Positions 1 through 7,738 of a DNA stretch of 20,044 nt are shown piece after piece. This stretch comes from an uncultured Clostridia bacterium (GTDB lineage Bacteria; Bacillota; Clostridia; TANB77; UBA1234). The notes beneath the pieces were generated by a model. The model ran no database searches. It was not told where the DNA came from and was given only the letters and a program-made list of their open reading frames with translations. The translations under genes and the position numbers were made by a program. The DNA lies in contig CANQLS010000005.1 of the NCBI GenBank assembly GCA_947624765.1, forward strand, positions 1 to 20,044, written 5' to 3'. Positions within the stretch are counted from its first letter, which is position 1. Each line of letters opens with the position of its first letter.

Positions 1-1348
1 CACGAACAGTTAAAATACCTTGAGCAGCAATCATACCTTCAATATCTTCTGGAGATGTTTCAAGACGAACTAGAACAACTTTTTCTTTTCTAGCAGCCCA
101 TGCTTTAGCATCTTCAGCTGTAAATACTACTTTACCACAAGCAGCACCAGGTGAAGCAGGTAATGCTTTACCTATTGGTTCAGCTTTCTTTAATGCACTT
201 TGATCAAATTGAGGATGTAATAATGTATCTAAATTTCTAGGATCAATCATTGCAACTGCTTCTTTTTCTGTTCTCATTCCTTCATCAACTAAATCGCAAG
301 CAATCTTAAGAGCAGCTTGTGCAGTTCTCTTACCATTTCTAGTTTGTAACATATATAATTTACCATGTTCAACAGTAAATTCCATATCTTGCATATCTTT
401 GTAATGACTCTCTAATTTTTGACATACATCTTTGAATTGTTCAAATGCTTCTGGGAATTTTTCAGCCATTTCTGTTATTTTCATTGGTGTACGAACACCA
501 GCAACAACATCTTCACCTTGTGCATTTGTTAAAAATTCTCCAAATAGTCCTTTATTTCCTGTAGCTGGATCACGTGTAAATGCAACACCTGTACCACAGT
601 CATCTCCCATGTTACCAAATGCCATCATTTGAACGTTTACAGCAGTACCCCAAGAATAAGGAATATCATTATCTCTTCTATATACGTTAGCTCTAGGATT
701 ATCCCAAGATCTAAATACGGCTTTAATAGCTCCCCATAATTGTTCTACTGGATCACTTGGGAAATCTGTACCTATTTTTTCTTTATATTCAGCTTTGAAT
801 TGATTAGCAAGTTCTTTTAAATCATCAGCAGTTAACTCAACATCTTGAGTAACTCCTCTTTCTGCTTTCATTTTATCTATTAGTTGTTCAAAATATTTCT
901 TACCAACTTCCATTACTACATCTGAATACATTTGAATGAATCTTCTGTAGCAGTCCCATGCCCAACGTGGGTTACCAGATTTAGCTGATAATGTTTCAAC
1001 AACATCTTCATTTAATCCTAAATTTAAGATAGTATCCATCATACCTGGCATAGAAGCTCTAGCACCAGAACGTACAGAAACTAAAAGTGGATTTTCTTTA
1101 TCTCCAAATTTCTTTCCTGTAATTTCTTCTAGTTTTCCAATGTACTCTGTAATCTCTGCTTTGATTTCAGGATTAATTTCTCTTCCGTCTTCATAGTATT
1201 GCGTACATGCTTCAGTAGAAATTGTGAAACCTTGTGGAACTGGTAGTCCCAAATTAGTCATTTCTGCAAGGTTCGCACCTTTACCACCAAGAAGTTCTCT
1301 CATGTTTGCATTACCTTCACTAAAAAGATATACATATTTTTTGCTCAT
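1..1348 (-). CDS. ppdK: Pyruvate, phosphate dikinase, N-terminal part (runs off left edge)
   Basis: The enzyme interconverts pyruvate + ATP + phosphate and PEP + AMP + pyrophosphate in the cytoplasm, linking glycolysis and gluconeogenesis in anaerobes. The visible 449 residues cover the nucleotide-binding domain: GGKGANLAEM at residues 21-30, the SVRSGARASMPGM loop at about 91-103, and the WGAIKAVFRSW and MGDDCGTGVAFTRDPATG stretches typical of PPDK. The frame leaves the window right after AAQGILTVR, so the swivelling phosphohistidine loop (normally GGMTSHAAV) lies just outside. The full protein is normally about 870-880 residues. The ATG is preceded by AAGGAGGAAACAAA, a strong ribosome binding site. 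It has its own promoter and lies downstream of the ATP-grasp gene on the same strand. The family is unmistakable, and nothing in the visible part looks broken. Confidence 0.97.
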   Translation of the reverse strand, partial: MSKKYVYLFSEGNANMRELLGGKGANLAEMTNLGLPVPQGFTISTEACTQYYEDGREINPEIKAEITEYIGKLEEITGKKFGDKENPLLVSVRSGARASMPGMMDTILNLGLNEDVVETLSAKSGNPRWAWDCYRRFIQMYSDVVMEVGKKYFEQLIDKMKAERGVTQDVELTADDLKELANQFKAEYKEKIGTDFPSDPVEQLWGAIKAVFRSWDNPRANVYRRDNDIPYSWGTAVNVQMMAFGNMGDDCGTGVAFTRDPATGNKGLFGEFLTNAQGEDVVAGVRTPMKITEMAEKFPEAFEQFKDVCQKLESHYKDMQDMEFTVEHGKLYMLQTRNGKRTAQAALKIACDLVDEGMRTEKEAVAMIDPRNLDTLLHPQFDQSALKKAEPIGKALPASPGAACGKVVFTAEDAKAWAARKEKVVLVRLETSPEDIEGMIAAQGILTVR

Positions 1349-1408
1349 TTTGTTTCCTCCTTATTTCTTGAAATATTAGTCTTATAATTATTAACCTGTA
1401 ACAGTGTT

Positions 1409-1436
1409 ATTATATACTATTTGGCTAAAAAATCAA
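1409..1436 (-). promoter_or_regulatory. Sigma-A-like promoter of ppdK
   Basis: On the minus strand, TTGATT (1431-1436) is separated by 16 bases from a perfect TATAAT (1409-1414). It is placed to give a leader of about 50 bases before the ppdK start at 1348. It is read directly from sequence; activity is inferred. Confidence 0.6.
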
Positions 1437-1496
1437 CCTTTTCTATTAAGAAAATTTTGAAAATTGTGCAAAATAAAAATATAATACTTTGTCATT

Positions 1497-2504
1497 TCAG
1501 CGATTTATCGCTGCTTCAAACTCTGGAAGTACACCAAGTTGTCCTTCTTCCATTTTTTCTGCAACTTGATAAATATCATGACCTGGAAATTGATTGCCTT
1601 CAACTAATGTTGGTCCATTTACTGTTATTGCCACGTCCCAACCTACATAACGCACATGAGGGCTTAATTTAGCTGCTTCAATTACCATTTCTCTTGCTTG
1701 TTGCCAACAAGGAATTTGAAATCCTTTAATTGTTGTACCTGAAATAGGATGTTTTTCATAAACTATTCCAGCTTTATCTACCGCTTCTTCAATAATCATA
1801 CCTGTTTCCCTGTTTATCTTTGCAGTCATGCCACCACTATTAAAATTATCCACAACCTTTCCATTTCCTATTCTTGAAAAGGTTGCTAATATTGTAACGT
1901 CCTGCTTATCATTCATTACACTTACCATGCGAATTGTATTTACGCTACTTGAATTTAAGCGATTCATTTCTTCGTGTTGAATAATAGGTTCTTCTAAAAG
2001 TTCTAATTTGCTTTCTAGCAAATGTTGATATAGTTCCTCTAAATCCCATTCTGAAGTTTTTATTTTTTCAATGCCTTTCCCACATTGTCCATTATTTGGC
2101 TTTGCAAAAACAATATCATGATTTTGTAAAAATCTTATAGCTTCTTCTTTCTTTTCACTAATTGGATATATCCATGCGCGTGTAATAAATTTAGAGAAAG
2201 TCGTATTGAATTCATTTTTATTATCAAAAATGTGCCAATAGTCTTTTTCATTTAGCATTTTTACAAATTTATTATTAAGTCCTCTAGTTAACATTGTTTT
2301 TCTTTGCTTACCATTCAATTTATAAAATCCAATTACATCATAATCTACATAACCAGCACCATAACGCAAACCACACCAAACCATATCGCAAAATATATGA
2401 AATCTATTCTTTCCACTTTTCTGACTTACTGTTTTGATGCGTTCAAAAAAGCCTTTATAATTCATCTGAAATAATCGTTTTAGTATATAACTAGGACTTG
2501 GCAT
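1497..2504 (-). CDS. ATP-grasp protein of the sugar-transfer-associated type
   Basis: A 335-residue cytoplasmic-looking protein that I assign to the sugar-transfer-associated ATP-grasp family. ATP-grasp enzymes activate a carboxylate as acyl-phosphate and join it to an amine or other nucleophile. Seen here: the ATP-binding Lys of IVFAKPNNGQCGKG (131-144), a NTIRMVSVM strand (189-197), RIGNGKVVDNFNSGGM (211-226), and the closing YVGWDVAIT...LVEGN (286-304), whose Glu302 and Asn304 fit the metal ligands. There is no signal peptide or membrane segment. The start ATG follows GGGGGTGCTAA, and only 12 bases separate it from the glyQS stop, so the two are probably co-transcribed. The substrate is unknown. 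Members usually sit in cell-surface polysaccharide clusters, which this is not. A role in modifying a wall polymer or small peptide is only a guess. Confidence 0.8.
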   Translation of the reverse strand: MPSPSYILKRLFQMNYKGFFERIKTVSQKSGKNRFHIFCDMVWCGLRYGAGYVDYDVIGFYKLNGKQRKTMLTRGLNNKFVKMLNEKDYWHIFDNKNEFNTTFSKFITRAWIYPISEKKEEAIRFLQNHDIVFAKPNNGQCGKGIEKIKTSEWDLEELYQHLLESKLELLEEPIIQHEEMNRLNSSSVNTIRMVSVMNDKQDVTILATFSRIGNGKVVDNFNSGGMTAKINRETGMIIEEAVDKAGIVYEKHPISGTTIKGFQIPCWQQAREMVIEAAKLSPHVRYVGWDVAITVNGPTLVEGNQFPGHDIYQVAEKMEEGQLGVLPEFEAAINR

Positions 2505-2516
2505 TTAGCACCCCCG

Positions 2517-3890
2517 TTAAAACCTTAGTTTTTCTTCAATATATTGTTCCAAATTTTCAATTGAAATTCTTTCTTGCTCCATAGTATCTCTATTTCTTAC
2601 CGTTACTGAATGATCTTCTAATGTATCAAAATCAACAGTAATACAGAATGGTGTACCTATTTCATCTTCTCTTCTATAACGTTTTCCTATACTTCCAGCC
2701 TCATCATATTCACACATAAATTTTTGAGATAACTTTTCAAACACTTCAGTAGCTTCATTTGAAAGTTTCTTAGATAGTGGCAATACGGCAGCTTTAATAG
2801 GTGCTAAAGCTGGATGCAAATGAAGCACTGTTCTAGTATCTCCCGGTGCAATTTCTTCTTCATCATAAGCATCACACAAAAACATTAAAAATAATCTATC
2901 TACACCAACAGCTGGTTCTACACAATATGGTATGTATTTTTCGTTAGTTTCCGTATCTAAGTATGTTAAATCTTCTTTTGAAGCTTCCATATGTCTTGAC
3001 AAATCATAATCAGTACGATCTGCAATACCCCATAATTCGCCCCAACCAAATGGGAATAAATATTCAATATCAGTAGTTCCTTTACTATAAAAAGATAACT
3101 CTTCCTTTGAATGTTCACGCATTCTCAAGTTTTCTTCTTTTGCTCCCAAAGATAACAAGAAGTTTTTGCAATGCTCTTTCCAATATTCATACCACTCTAA
3201 ATCAGTTCCTGGCTTACAGAAAAATTCTAATTCCATTTGCTCAAACTCTCTAGTTCTAAAAATAAAGTTTCCAGGAGTAATTTCATTACGGAATGAACGT
3301 CCCATTTGACCTATGCCCATTGGCATTTTTCTTCTCGTAGTACGAAGTACATTTTTAAAATTCACAAACATACCTTGTGCTGTTTCAGGTCTTAAATATA
3401 CTTCTGATTTTGCATCTTCCGTTACTCCCATAAAGGTTTTAAACATCAAATTAAACTTTCTAATATCTGTAAAATCTTCTTTTCCACAGTTTGGACAAGG
3501 AATGTGATTTTCTTTCATAAAAGTAATTAATTGTTCATTTGTCCAACCATCTAATCCTGTAATTTCTTTTCCGTTTTGAAAGGCCCAATCTTCAATAAGT
3601 TTATCGGCTCTATATCTTGTTTTACAAGATCTGCAATCAATTAAAGGATCACTAAAGCCTCCAACATGACCTGTTGTAACCCAAACTTGTGGATTCATAA
3701 TAATTGCAGCATCAATTCCAACATTATATTTTGATTCACGAATAAATTTTTGCCACCAAGCATCTTTAATATTTTTCTTCAATTCTGCTCCTAAAGGTCC
3801 ATAATCCCATGAGTTTGCTAATCCACCATAAATTTCTGAACCTGCATAAACAAATCCTCTGCTTTTGCACAAAGCAACAATTTTATCCAT
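2517..3890 (-). CDS. glyQS: Glycyl-tRNA synthetase, single-chain (alpha2) type
   Basis: Charges tRNA-Gly with glycine using ATP. It is the eukaryote-like homodimeric class II enzyme rather than the two-subunit GlyQ/GlyS form. In the 457-residue product: the N-terminal GSEIYGGLANSWDYGPLG block, two zinc-type cysteine pairs (CRSC at about 86-89, CPNC at about 132-135), motif 2 (GQMGRSFRNEITPG onward, about 194-222), motif 3 (VEPAVGVDRLFL), and a C-terminal anticodon-binding domain beginning near APIKAAVLPL. Length is close to the usual 460. A longer reading from a TTG at 3902 is possible, but that TTG overlaps the GGAG (3897-3900). The GGAG lies 6 bases before the ATG at 3890, so I chose the ATG. 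The gene has its own promoter. Its leader is too short for a T-box, although many Firmicute synthetase genes carry one. Confidence 0.96.
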   Translation of the reverse strand: MDKIVALCKSRGFVYAGSEIYGGLANSWDYGPLGAELKKNIKDAWWQKFIRESKYNVGIDAAIIMNPQVWVTTGHVGGFSDPLIDCRSCKTRYRADKLIEDWAFQNGKEITGLDGWTNEQLITFMKENHIPCPNCGKEDFTDIRKFNLMFKTFMGVTEDAKSEVYLRPETAQGMFVNFKNVLRTTRRKMPMGIGQMGRSFRNEITPGNFIFRTREFEQMELEFFCKPGTDLEWYEYWKEHCKNFLLSLGAKEENLRMREHSKEELSFYSKGTTDIEYLFPFGWGELWGIADRTDYDLSRHMEASKEDLTYLDTETNEKYIPYCVEPAVGVDRLFLMFLCDAYDEEEIAPGDTRTVLHLHPALAPIKAAVLPLSKKLSNEATEVFEKLSQKFMCEYDEAGSIGKRYRREDEIGTPFCITVDFDTLEDHSVTVRNRDTMEQERISIENLEQYIEEKLRF

Positions 3891-3943
3891 TGATTTCTCC
3901 AACGTATATCATTCCCTTCTCGTTCTTCATTTATTTTTTTCAC

Positions 3944-3972
3944 ATTATACCATTCTAAATGAGGTAAATCAA
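3944..3972 (-). promoter_or_regulatory. Sigma-A-like promoter with extended -10 for glyQS
   Basis: On the minus strand, TTGATT (3967-3972) is followed after exactly 17 bases by TATAAT (3944-3949), with TG one base upstream of it (TGGTATAAT), an extended -10. The -35 overlaps the recO stop codon. The expected start of transcription is near 3937, about 45 bases before the glyQS ATG. Confidence 0.75.
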
Positions 3973-3978
3973 TACCTC
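3961..3978 (-). repeat. Short inverted repeat over the recO stop and glyQS -35
   Basis: GAGGTA (3961-3966) and TACCTC (3973-3978) form a perfect 6-bp stem with a 6-base loop. No T-run follows on the minus strand, so it is a poor terminator. It could equally be a small operator or chance, because it spans the -35 element. Confidence 0.35.
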
Positions 3979-4709
3979 ACAACTCTATATTCTTTTTCTA
4001 ATTTCTCTGTCGTATATAGCTGTGCCAAAATTCTTAATTCTTCAATTGCTTCCTGAGGAATTTCAAATGAAAACAATTTTTTAGATTCCGCATTTAATAT
4101 ATAAATCAATGCGGAAAAAGAAGTTTTCGACAAACGAATTGCTCCCTTATCTACTTTTGCACAAGCTTTGCATTTCACACCATCATCTTTAATGCTAAAA
4201 TAAAATTCTTCCATACTTTCTAACATAGGTTCTTTGCAAGTTACACAATAATTTACACGTGGTGCAAAACCTAACAAAGCTAATAATCGTATTTCAAAAA
4301 TAGATAAAATTAAATCTAAATTTTTTTCTGTTTCAGCTAATACATATAAAGAATTTAATAAAAGACTTAAAATTTCCTCACTATACTGATTTTCCTGCAC
4401 AACGTCATAAATAATTTTTGTCATAACTGTAGCATAATTTAATTTTTCAATATCTGTTCTTAAACTATAAAAAAGTTCAATAACTTCTCCTGAATTTAAA
4501 GAATAATTATCATTTGCACTTTTGTACAAAATCATATCACTAAATGCTAAATATTCAGACACGTTTAAAAAGGTGCTTTTATTTTTCTTAGCACCTTTGC
4601 AAAACACACTGATTTTACCTATATCTGATGTTAATACAGTTAATACTTTGTCATTGTCAGCTGAATTTGCTACTGCAATAACAATTCCTTTAGTCTTGAT
4701 TAGTCCCAT
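3969..4709 (-). CDS. recO: DNA repair protein RecO
   Basis: Recombination mediator that helps load RecA at SSB-coated single-strand gaps in the RecFOR pathway. The 246-residue product starts with the OB-fold part (MGLIKTKGIVI...DKVLTVLTSDIGKISVFCKGAKK). It carries a four-cysteine zinc site, CVTC (155-158) with CKAC (180-183), in the helical C-terminal half. Length matches the family. The ATG follows GGTGAAATAG and lies inside the end of the small yqzL gene (20-base overlap), suggesting translational coupling. The order era-yqzL-recO-glycyl-tRNA synthetase is the conserved Firmicute arrangement. Confidence 0.93.
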   Translation of the reverse strand: MGLIKTKGIVIAVANSADNDKVLTVLTSDIGKISVFCKGAKKNKSTFLNVSEYLAFSDMILYKSANDNYSLNSGEVIELFYSLRTDIEKLNYATVMTKIIYDVVQENQYSEEILSLLLNSLYVLAETEKNLDLILSIFEIRLLALLGFAPRVNYCVTCKEPMLESMEEFYFSIKDDGVKCKACAKVDKGAIRLSKTSFSALIYILNAESKKLFSFEIPQEAIEELRILAQLYTTEKLEKEYRVVRY

Positions 4710-4839
4710 CTATTTCACCATTAAATTTAAATTTCATAAGTTTGTCTTTTTCTTGCGTTTCAAGTTCTTTCATTGTTAAATATGCTTCTAGATTTCCAGT
4801 GTTTTCAAATAAATTCCATGCAATATTTTTTAATGTCAT
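4690..4839 (-). CDS. yqzL: YqzL family small protein
   Basis: A 49-codon gene between era and recO. The product begins MTLKNIAWNLFENTGN, continues LEAYLTMKELE and is then rich in Lys and Asp. The pattern W-x-x-F-x-x-TGN followed by YL-x-x-KELE matches the YqzL family of Bacillus, which occupies the same position. Function is unknown; it is not a membrane protein. The start ATG (4837-4839) is preceded by AAAGGGTGGTAGCTT. The gene overlaps the recO start by 20 bases and lies 26 bases after the era stop, so it is inside the operon. Both the sequence pattern and the location support the call. Confidence 0.85.
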   Translation of the reverse strand: MTLKNIAWNLFENTGNLEAYLTMKELETQEKDKLMKFKFNGEIDGTNQD

Positions 4840-4865
4840 AAGCTACCACCCTTTCTTACAAATAA

Positions 4866-5750
4866 CTATGTTATGCCTAATTGCTTTAGCTTGCTTTCAC
4901 TGTTTCTCCAGTCTTCTTTAACTTTTACCCATAATTGAAGATTAGCTTTTGTTTGTAGCATTTCTTCAATATCTTCACGTGCCATCTCACCAATTCGTTT
5001 TAAAGTTGCACCATCTTTTCCAATAATAATACCCTTATGAGATTTCTTTTCACAATAAATTGTAGCTTCAATATCATACAAATTACGATTTTCTCTTAAC
5101 TTCATATTTTCAACTTCTACTGCAATGCCATGAGGAATTTCTTCATCTAGCATTTTTAACGCTTTCTCACGAATTGTTTCTTCTATAATCTGCCTTTCAG
5201 TCTGGTCTGTAAAAGAATCTGTATCATAATATAAAGGACCTTCAGGTAAAAGTTCTATAATTTTATTGATTAATATCTCTGTGCCATCATCTTCTCTAGC
5301 TGAAATTGGAATAATTGCTTCAAACTCATACTCTTTTCGATACAAATCAATTAATTCCAAAATATGTTCTTTTGCTACTTTATCAATTTTATTAATAACC
5401 AAAATTGTTTTTTCATTTAAATCTTTTACTTTTTTCAAAATATATTCATTCGCAGTTCCTATTCCTTTATCAGTAGCTTCAATTAAATATAGCACAATAT
5501 CTACACCTTGCGACGCTTCCTCAATTGTTTCAGTCATCTTTTCACCTAATTTATTTTTAGGTTTATGAATTCCTGGTGTATCTGTAAATATAACTTGTGC
5601 ATTTTCACGATTAATTATTCCTTTAATTGCAGTTCTTGTTGTTTGAGGTTTACTAGAAACAATTGCAATTTTCTGCCCTGTTAAATGATTTAATAAAGTT
5701 GATTTTCCAACGTTTGGTCTACCTATAATCGTTACAAATCCTGATTTCAT
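4866..5750 (-). CDS. era: GTPase Era
   Basis: Essential GTPase that binds the 3' end of 16S rRNA and assists 30S subunit maturation. In the 294-residue product the G motifs are clear: GRPNVGKS (10-17), QTTR (36-39), DTPG (57-60), NKID (120-123) and the SAR of G5 (150-152). The C-terminal KH domain carries IIIGKDGATLKRIG. Length is typical. The ATG at 5750 follows GGAGGATAAT; that Shine-Dalgarno is formed by the last two glycine codons and stop of cdd, so the two genes are almost certainly translated from one mRNA. Confidence 0.97.
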   Translation of the reverse strand: MKSGFVTIIGRPNVGKSTLLNHLTGQKIAIVSSKPQTTRTAIKGIINRENAQVIFTDTPGIHKPKNKLGEKMTETIEEASQGVDIVLYLIEATDKGIGTANEYILKKVKDLNEKTILVINKIDKVAKEHILELIDLYRKEYEFEAIIPISAREDDGTEILINKIIELLPEGPLYYDTDSFTDQTERQIIEETIREKALKMLDEEIPHGIAVEVENMKLRENRNLYDIEATIYCEKKSHKGIIIGKDGATLKRIGEMAREDIEEMLQTKANLQLWVKVKEDWRNSESKLKQLGIT

Positions 5751-5751
5751 A

Positions 5752-6156
5752 TTATCCTCCTATCTTTTCAAAATGTTCTGGTAATAATTCTTTAAGTGTA
5801 AAAACTTTTGAAGCAATTTCTTCATCATTTTCATATGCCATGATTACTTCAACATCTACTCCAAAATCTGCTAAAAACTGTCTACAAGCTCCACATGGTG
5901 TTGTATAATCCAATCGATTTTCACCACCAACAATAGCTATTTTTTCAAATTTTCTTTCGCCTTCATAAAGTGCTTTTAACAAAGCAACTCTCTCTGCACA
6001 AACTGTCATACCATAACTAGAACATTCCATATTTGCACCTTGATATACCTTTCCTGTGCTAGTAAGCAAAGCAGCTCCAACTTTAAAATGAGAATATGGT
6101 GTATATGCATGCTCTCTTGCTTCGATTGCCAAATTTATCAATTCATCATTCGTCAT
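5752..6156 (-). CDS. cdd: Cytidine deaminase
   Basis: Deaminates cytidine and deoxycytidine to uridine and deoxyuridine in pyrimidine salvage. The 134-residue product has the N-terminal AYTPYSHFKVGAAL block. The zinc site is built by Cys53 and the catalytic Glu55 (TVCAER), with Cys88 and Cys91 (PCGAC), giving the short tetrameric type. The frame stays open 90 bases further upstream into the DUF3048 gene. The true start is the ATG at 6156, because the conserved domain begins there and an AAGGAG site lies 9 bases before it. The gene lies in the conserved slot just before era. Confidence 0.95.
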   Translation of the reverse strand: MTNDELINLAIEAREHAYTPYSHFKVGAALLTSTGKVYQGANMECSSYGMTVCAERVALLKALYEGERKFEKIAIVGGENRLDYTTPCGACRQFLADFGVDVEVIMAYENDEEIASKVFTLKELLPEHFEKIGG

Positions 6157-6160
6157 AAAA

Positions 6161-7246
6161 TTATACTCCTTCACTATTAATCGTAATACTTCCTGTAATT
6201 GGTACAACTTGCACCCATGTAATTCCATCATTAAGTTTAATTTCATTTCCGTCTAAATCAGTATAAACAGTTCTGCTTCCTCTTGTAGTTTTAGTCCATT
6301 TAATTTCTATATATTCACCATTAGTAATATAATAACCATTTCCTGAACCAATATTATAAAGTTCTCTTCTTCCCTTATCTTCTGGATCATTTAACAATTC
6401 ATCACGAACATAAATTGCGATAATATTTTTAGCATAAAATCTTTCACCAGTAAAACGATCAACATGCTCATAATCTCTTTTACTTCTTAAATAAGTCTTT
6501 GACTCTTCATCATACTCATAAGTAGTACTTTGCAAATTAGAATATTTAATTTTTACATTAGTTGCCACATTGCCACTTGCTAAATCAGTATCCTTCTCAT
6601 TATATTTTACAATACATTCTGCATCTGATGTTGTTCTATATTTTTTGTAATTAGCATATTTCAAAATATTTTCCATACTTGTAAAAGCATTGTGATAAGA
6701 ATTTTTTGGAGCCTCTCTCCAATAAAAATCATCATAAATACCATTAATATTATTAATCGATAAAGACTTAATATCTGATTGTGCTTTCGGACTCCAACCA
6801 AAATGTACAAGAATAGCATCATGTTCCATAGCATAATCTATGAAATAATGTCTTGTGCTTCTAACCGGTCCAATTTTCTCAGGCATTGTTCCTTTGAAAA
6901 ATGCCATAATTCTAGATTCTCCGCCCTCTATAATAAATTCATATAACATATAAGCTTGATTTAATCCAGCATGACTTTTTACTGCTGTTTCATTATCAAT
7001 CATAACTGCAATTGGTCTACTATCACCAGTAAATATCTTAGGCCCTGTATATGGTTCCTCTTCTGGTTCTTCCTCTTTTGGTTCTTCATCAGAAGGATTA
7101 GGATCAACTGCTCCTAAAACATCTTCTTCAGTATCATCAGTATTATTATCTATATTTTTATGCCAAAATATTAATGCAATGCTAGAACAAATAACTGCAA
7201 TTATCACAAATACAGAAACAATAATTGCCACATCACGTTTTTCCAT
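6161..7246 (-). CDS. DUF3048 (YerB-type) membrane-anchored protein
   Basis: A 361-residue extracytoplasmic protein. It has one N-terminal membrane segment (about 7-28) without a lipobox, an acidic, proline-rich linker (about 37-67), and then the DUF3048 domain. Recognisable blocks are RPIAVMIDNETAVKSHAGLNQAYMLYE (given here only as family landmarks, about 77 onward, in pieces), GPVRSTRHYF, and a C-terminal half ending in TWVQVVPITGSI. YerB-like proteins are predicted to act at the cell surface; no biochemical role is established to my knowledge. An AGGAGG lies about 11 bases before the ATG. The last codons supply the ribosome binding site for cdd, which starts 4 bases later. It occupies the place where dgkA normally sits in this operon, but has no resemblance to diacylglycerol kinase. 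Confidence 0.85.
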   Translation of the reverse strand: MEKRDVAIIVSVFVIIAVICSSIALIFWHKNIDNNTDDTEEDVLGAVDPNPSDEEPKEEEPEEEPYTGPKIFTGDSRPIAVMIDNETAVKSHAGLNQAYMLYEFIIEGGESRIMAFFKGTMPEKIGPVRSTRHYFIDYAMEHDAILVHFGWSPKAQSDIKSLSINNINGIYDDFYWREAPKNSYHNAFTSMENILKYANYKKYRTTSDAECIVKYNEKDTDLASGNVATNVKIKYSNLQSTTYEYDEESKTYLRSKRDYEHVDRFTGERFYAKNIIAIYVRDELLNDPEDKGRRELYNIGSGNGYYITNGEYIEIKWTKTTRGSRTVYTDLDGNEIKLNDGITWVQVVPITGSITINSEGV

Positions 7247-7262
7247 TTTTTAATTTTCCTCC

Positions 7263-7733
7263 TCATTCTCTCACGATATTCATTTTTCCCAGAATCTGTT
7301 CTTCACGCATACGCATTTCTTTTTTCTCTTCCTCTATCATGTGATCATATCCCAGTAAATGTAGCATCCCATGCGTTACTAAATAAGCTAATTCTCTTTC
7401 AAATGAATGTCCATATTCTTCTGCTTGTTCTTTTACTTTTTCAACAGAAATAATAATATCACCTAAAATTTCTTCCTCATCAGTTTTCTTTTCTTCCTTC
7501 AAAAATGGAATTTCTTCTCTTTCGTACATAGGAAAAGATAATACATCAGTTGGACGATCCACCTTACGAAATTCATTATTTATTTTATGTATTTCTTCAT
7601 TATTAGTTAAAGTTATATATACATCTACATCATGTAAAATTGCTTCTTCAAGTAATACTTGTTCTGCTACTTTTTTTATAAGCGCTTCTTCCTTAGGCAT
7701 TTTTTTTATCTGATTATAATCTACATCAATCAT
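7263..7733 (-). CDS. ybeY: Endoribonuclease YbeY
   Basis: Single-strand-specific metal-dependent RNase involved in 16S rRNA 3'-end maturation and ribosome quality control. The 156-residue product carries the diagnostic H-x3-H-x5-H zinc site as HGMLHLLGYDH (His121, His125, His131) and the conserved DRPTDVLSFP segment with Arg60. Length is usual. It begins 5 bases after the preceding gene's stop. The nearest strong Shine-Dalgarno (GGAGGA) lies about 12 bases upstream inside that gene's last codons, so initiation probably depends on coupling. Its place shortly before cdd and era is conserved in Firmicutes and fits a shared role in 30S maturation. Confidence 0.95.
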   Translation of the reverse strand: MIDVDYNQIKKMPKEEALIKKVAEQVLLEEAILHDVDVYITLTNNEEIHKINNEFRKVDRPTDVLSFPMYEREEIPFLKEEKKTDEEEILGDIIISVEKVKEQAEEYGHSFERELAYLVTHGMLHLLGYDHMIEEEKKEMRMREEQILGKMNIVRE

Positions 7734-7738
7734 AGACT

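Noticed and set aside
432..632. Open frame on the plus strand within ppdK
   Set aside because: It is the shadow of a strongly conserved PPDK coding sequence on the other strand.
1498..1513. Hairpin CAGCGAT/ATCGCTG as terminator of the ATP-grasp gene
   Set aside because: The stem is perfect, but it covers the stop codon and no T-run follows directly on the minus strand; too weak to list as a terminator.
1421..1672. Open frame on the plus strand
   Set aside because: It overlaps the ppdK promoter and runs antisense to the ATP-grasp gene; it has no ribosome binding site and an unprotein-like composition.
3891..3968. T-box riboswitch before glyQS
   Set aside because: The promoter leaves about 45 bases of leader and no T-box or antiterminator sequence is seen.
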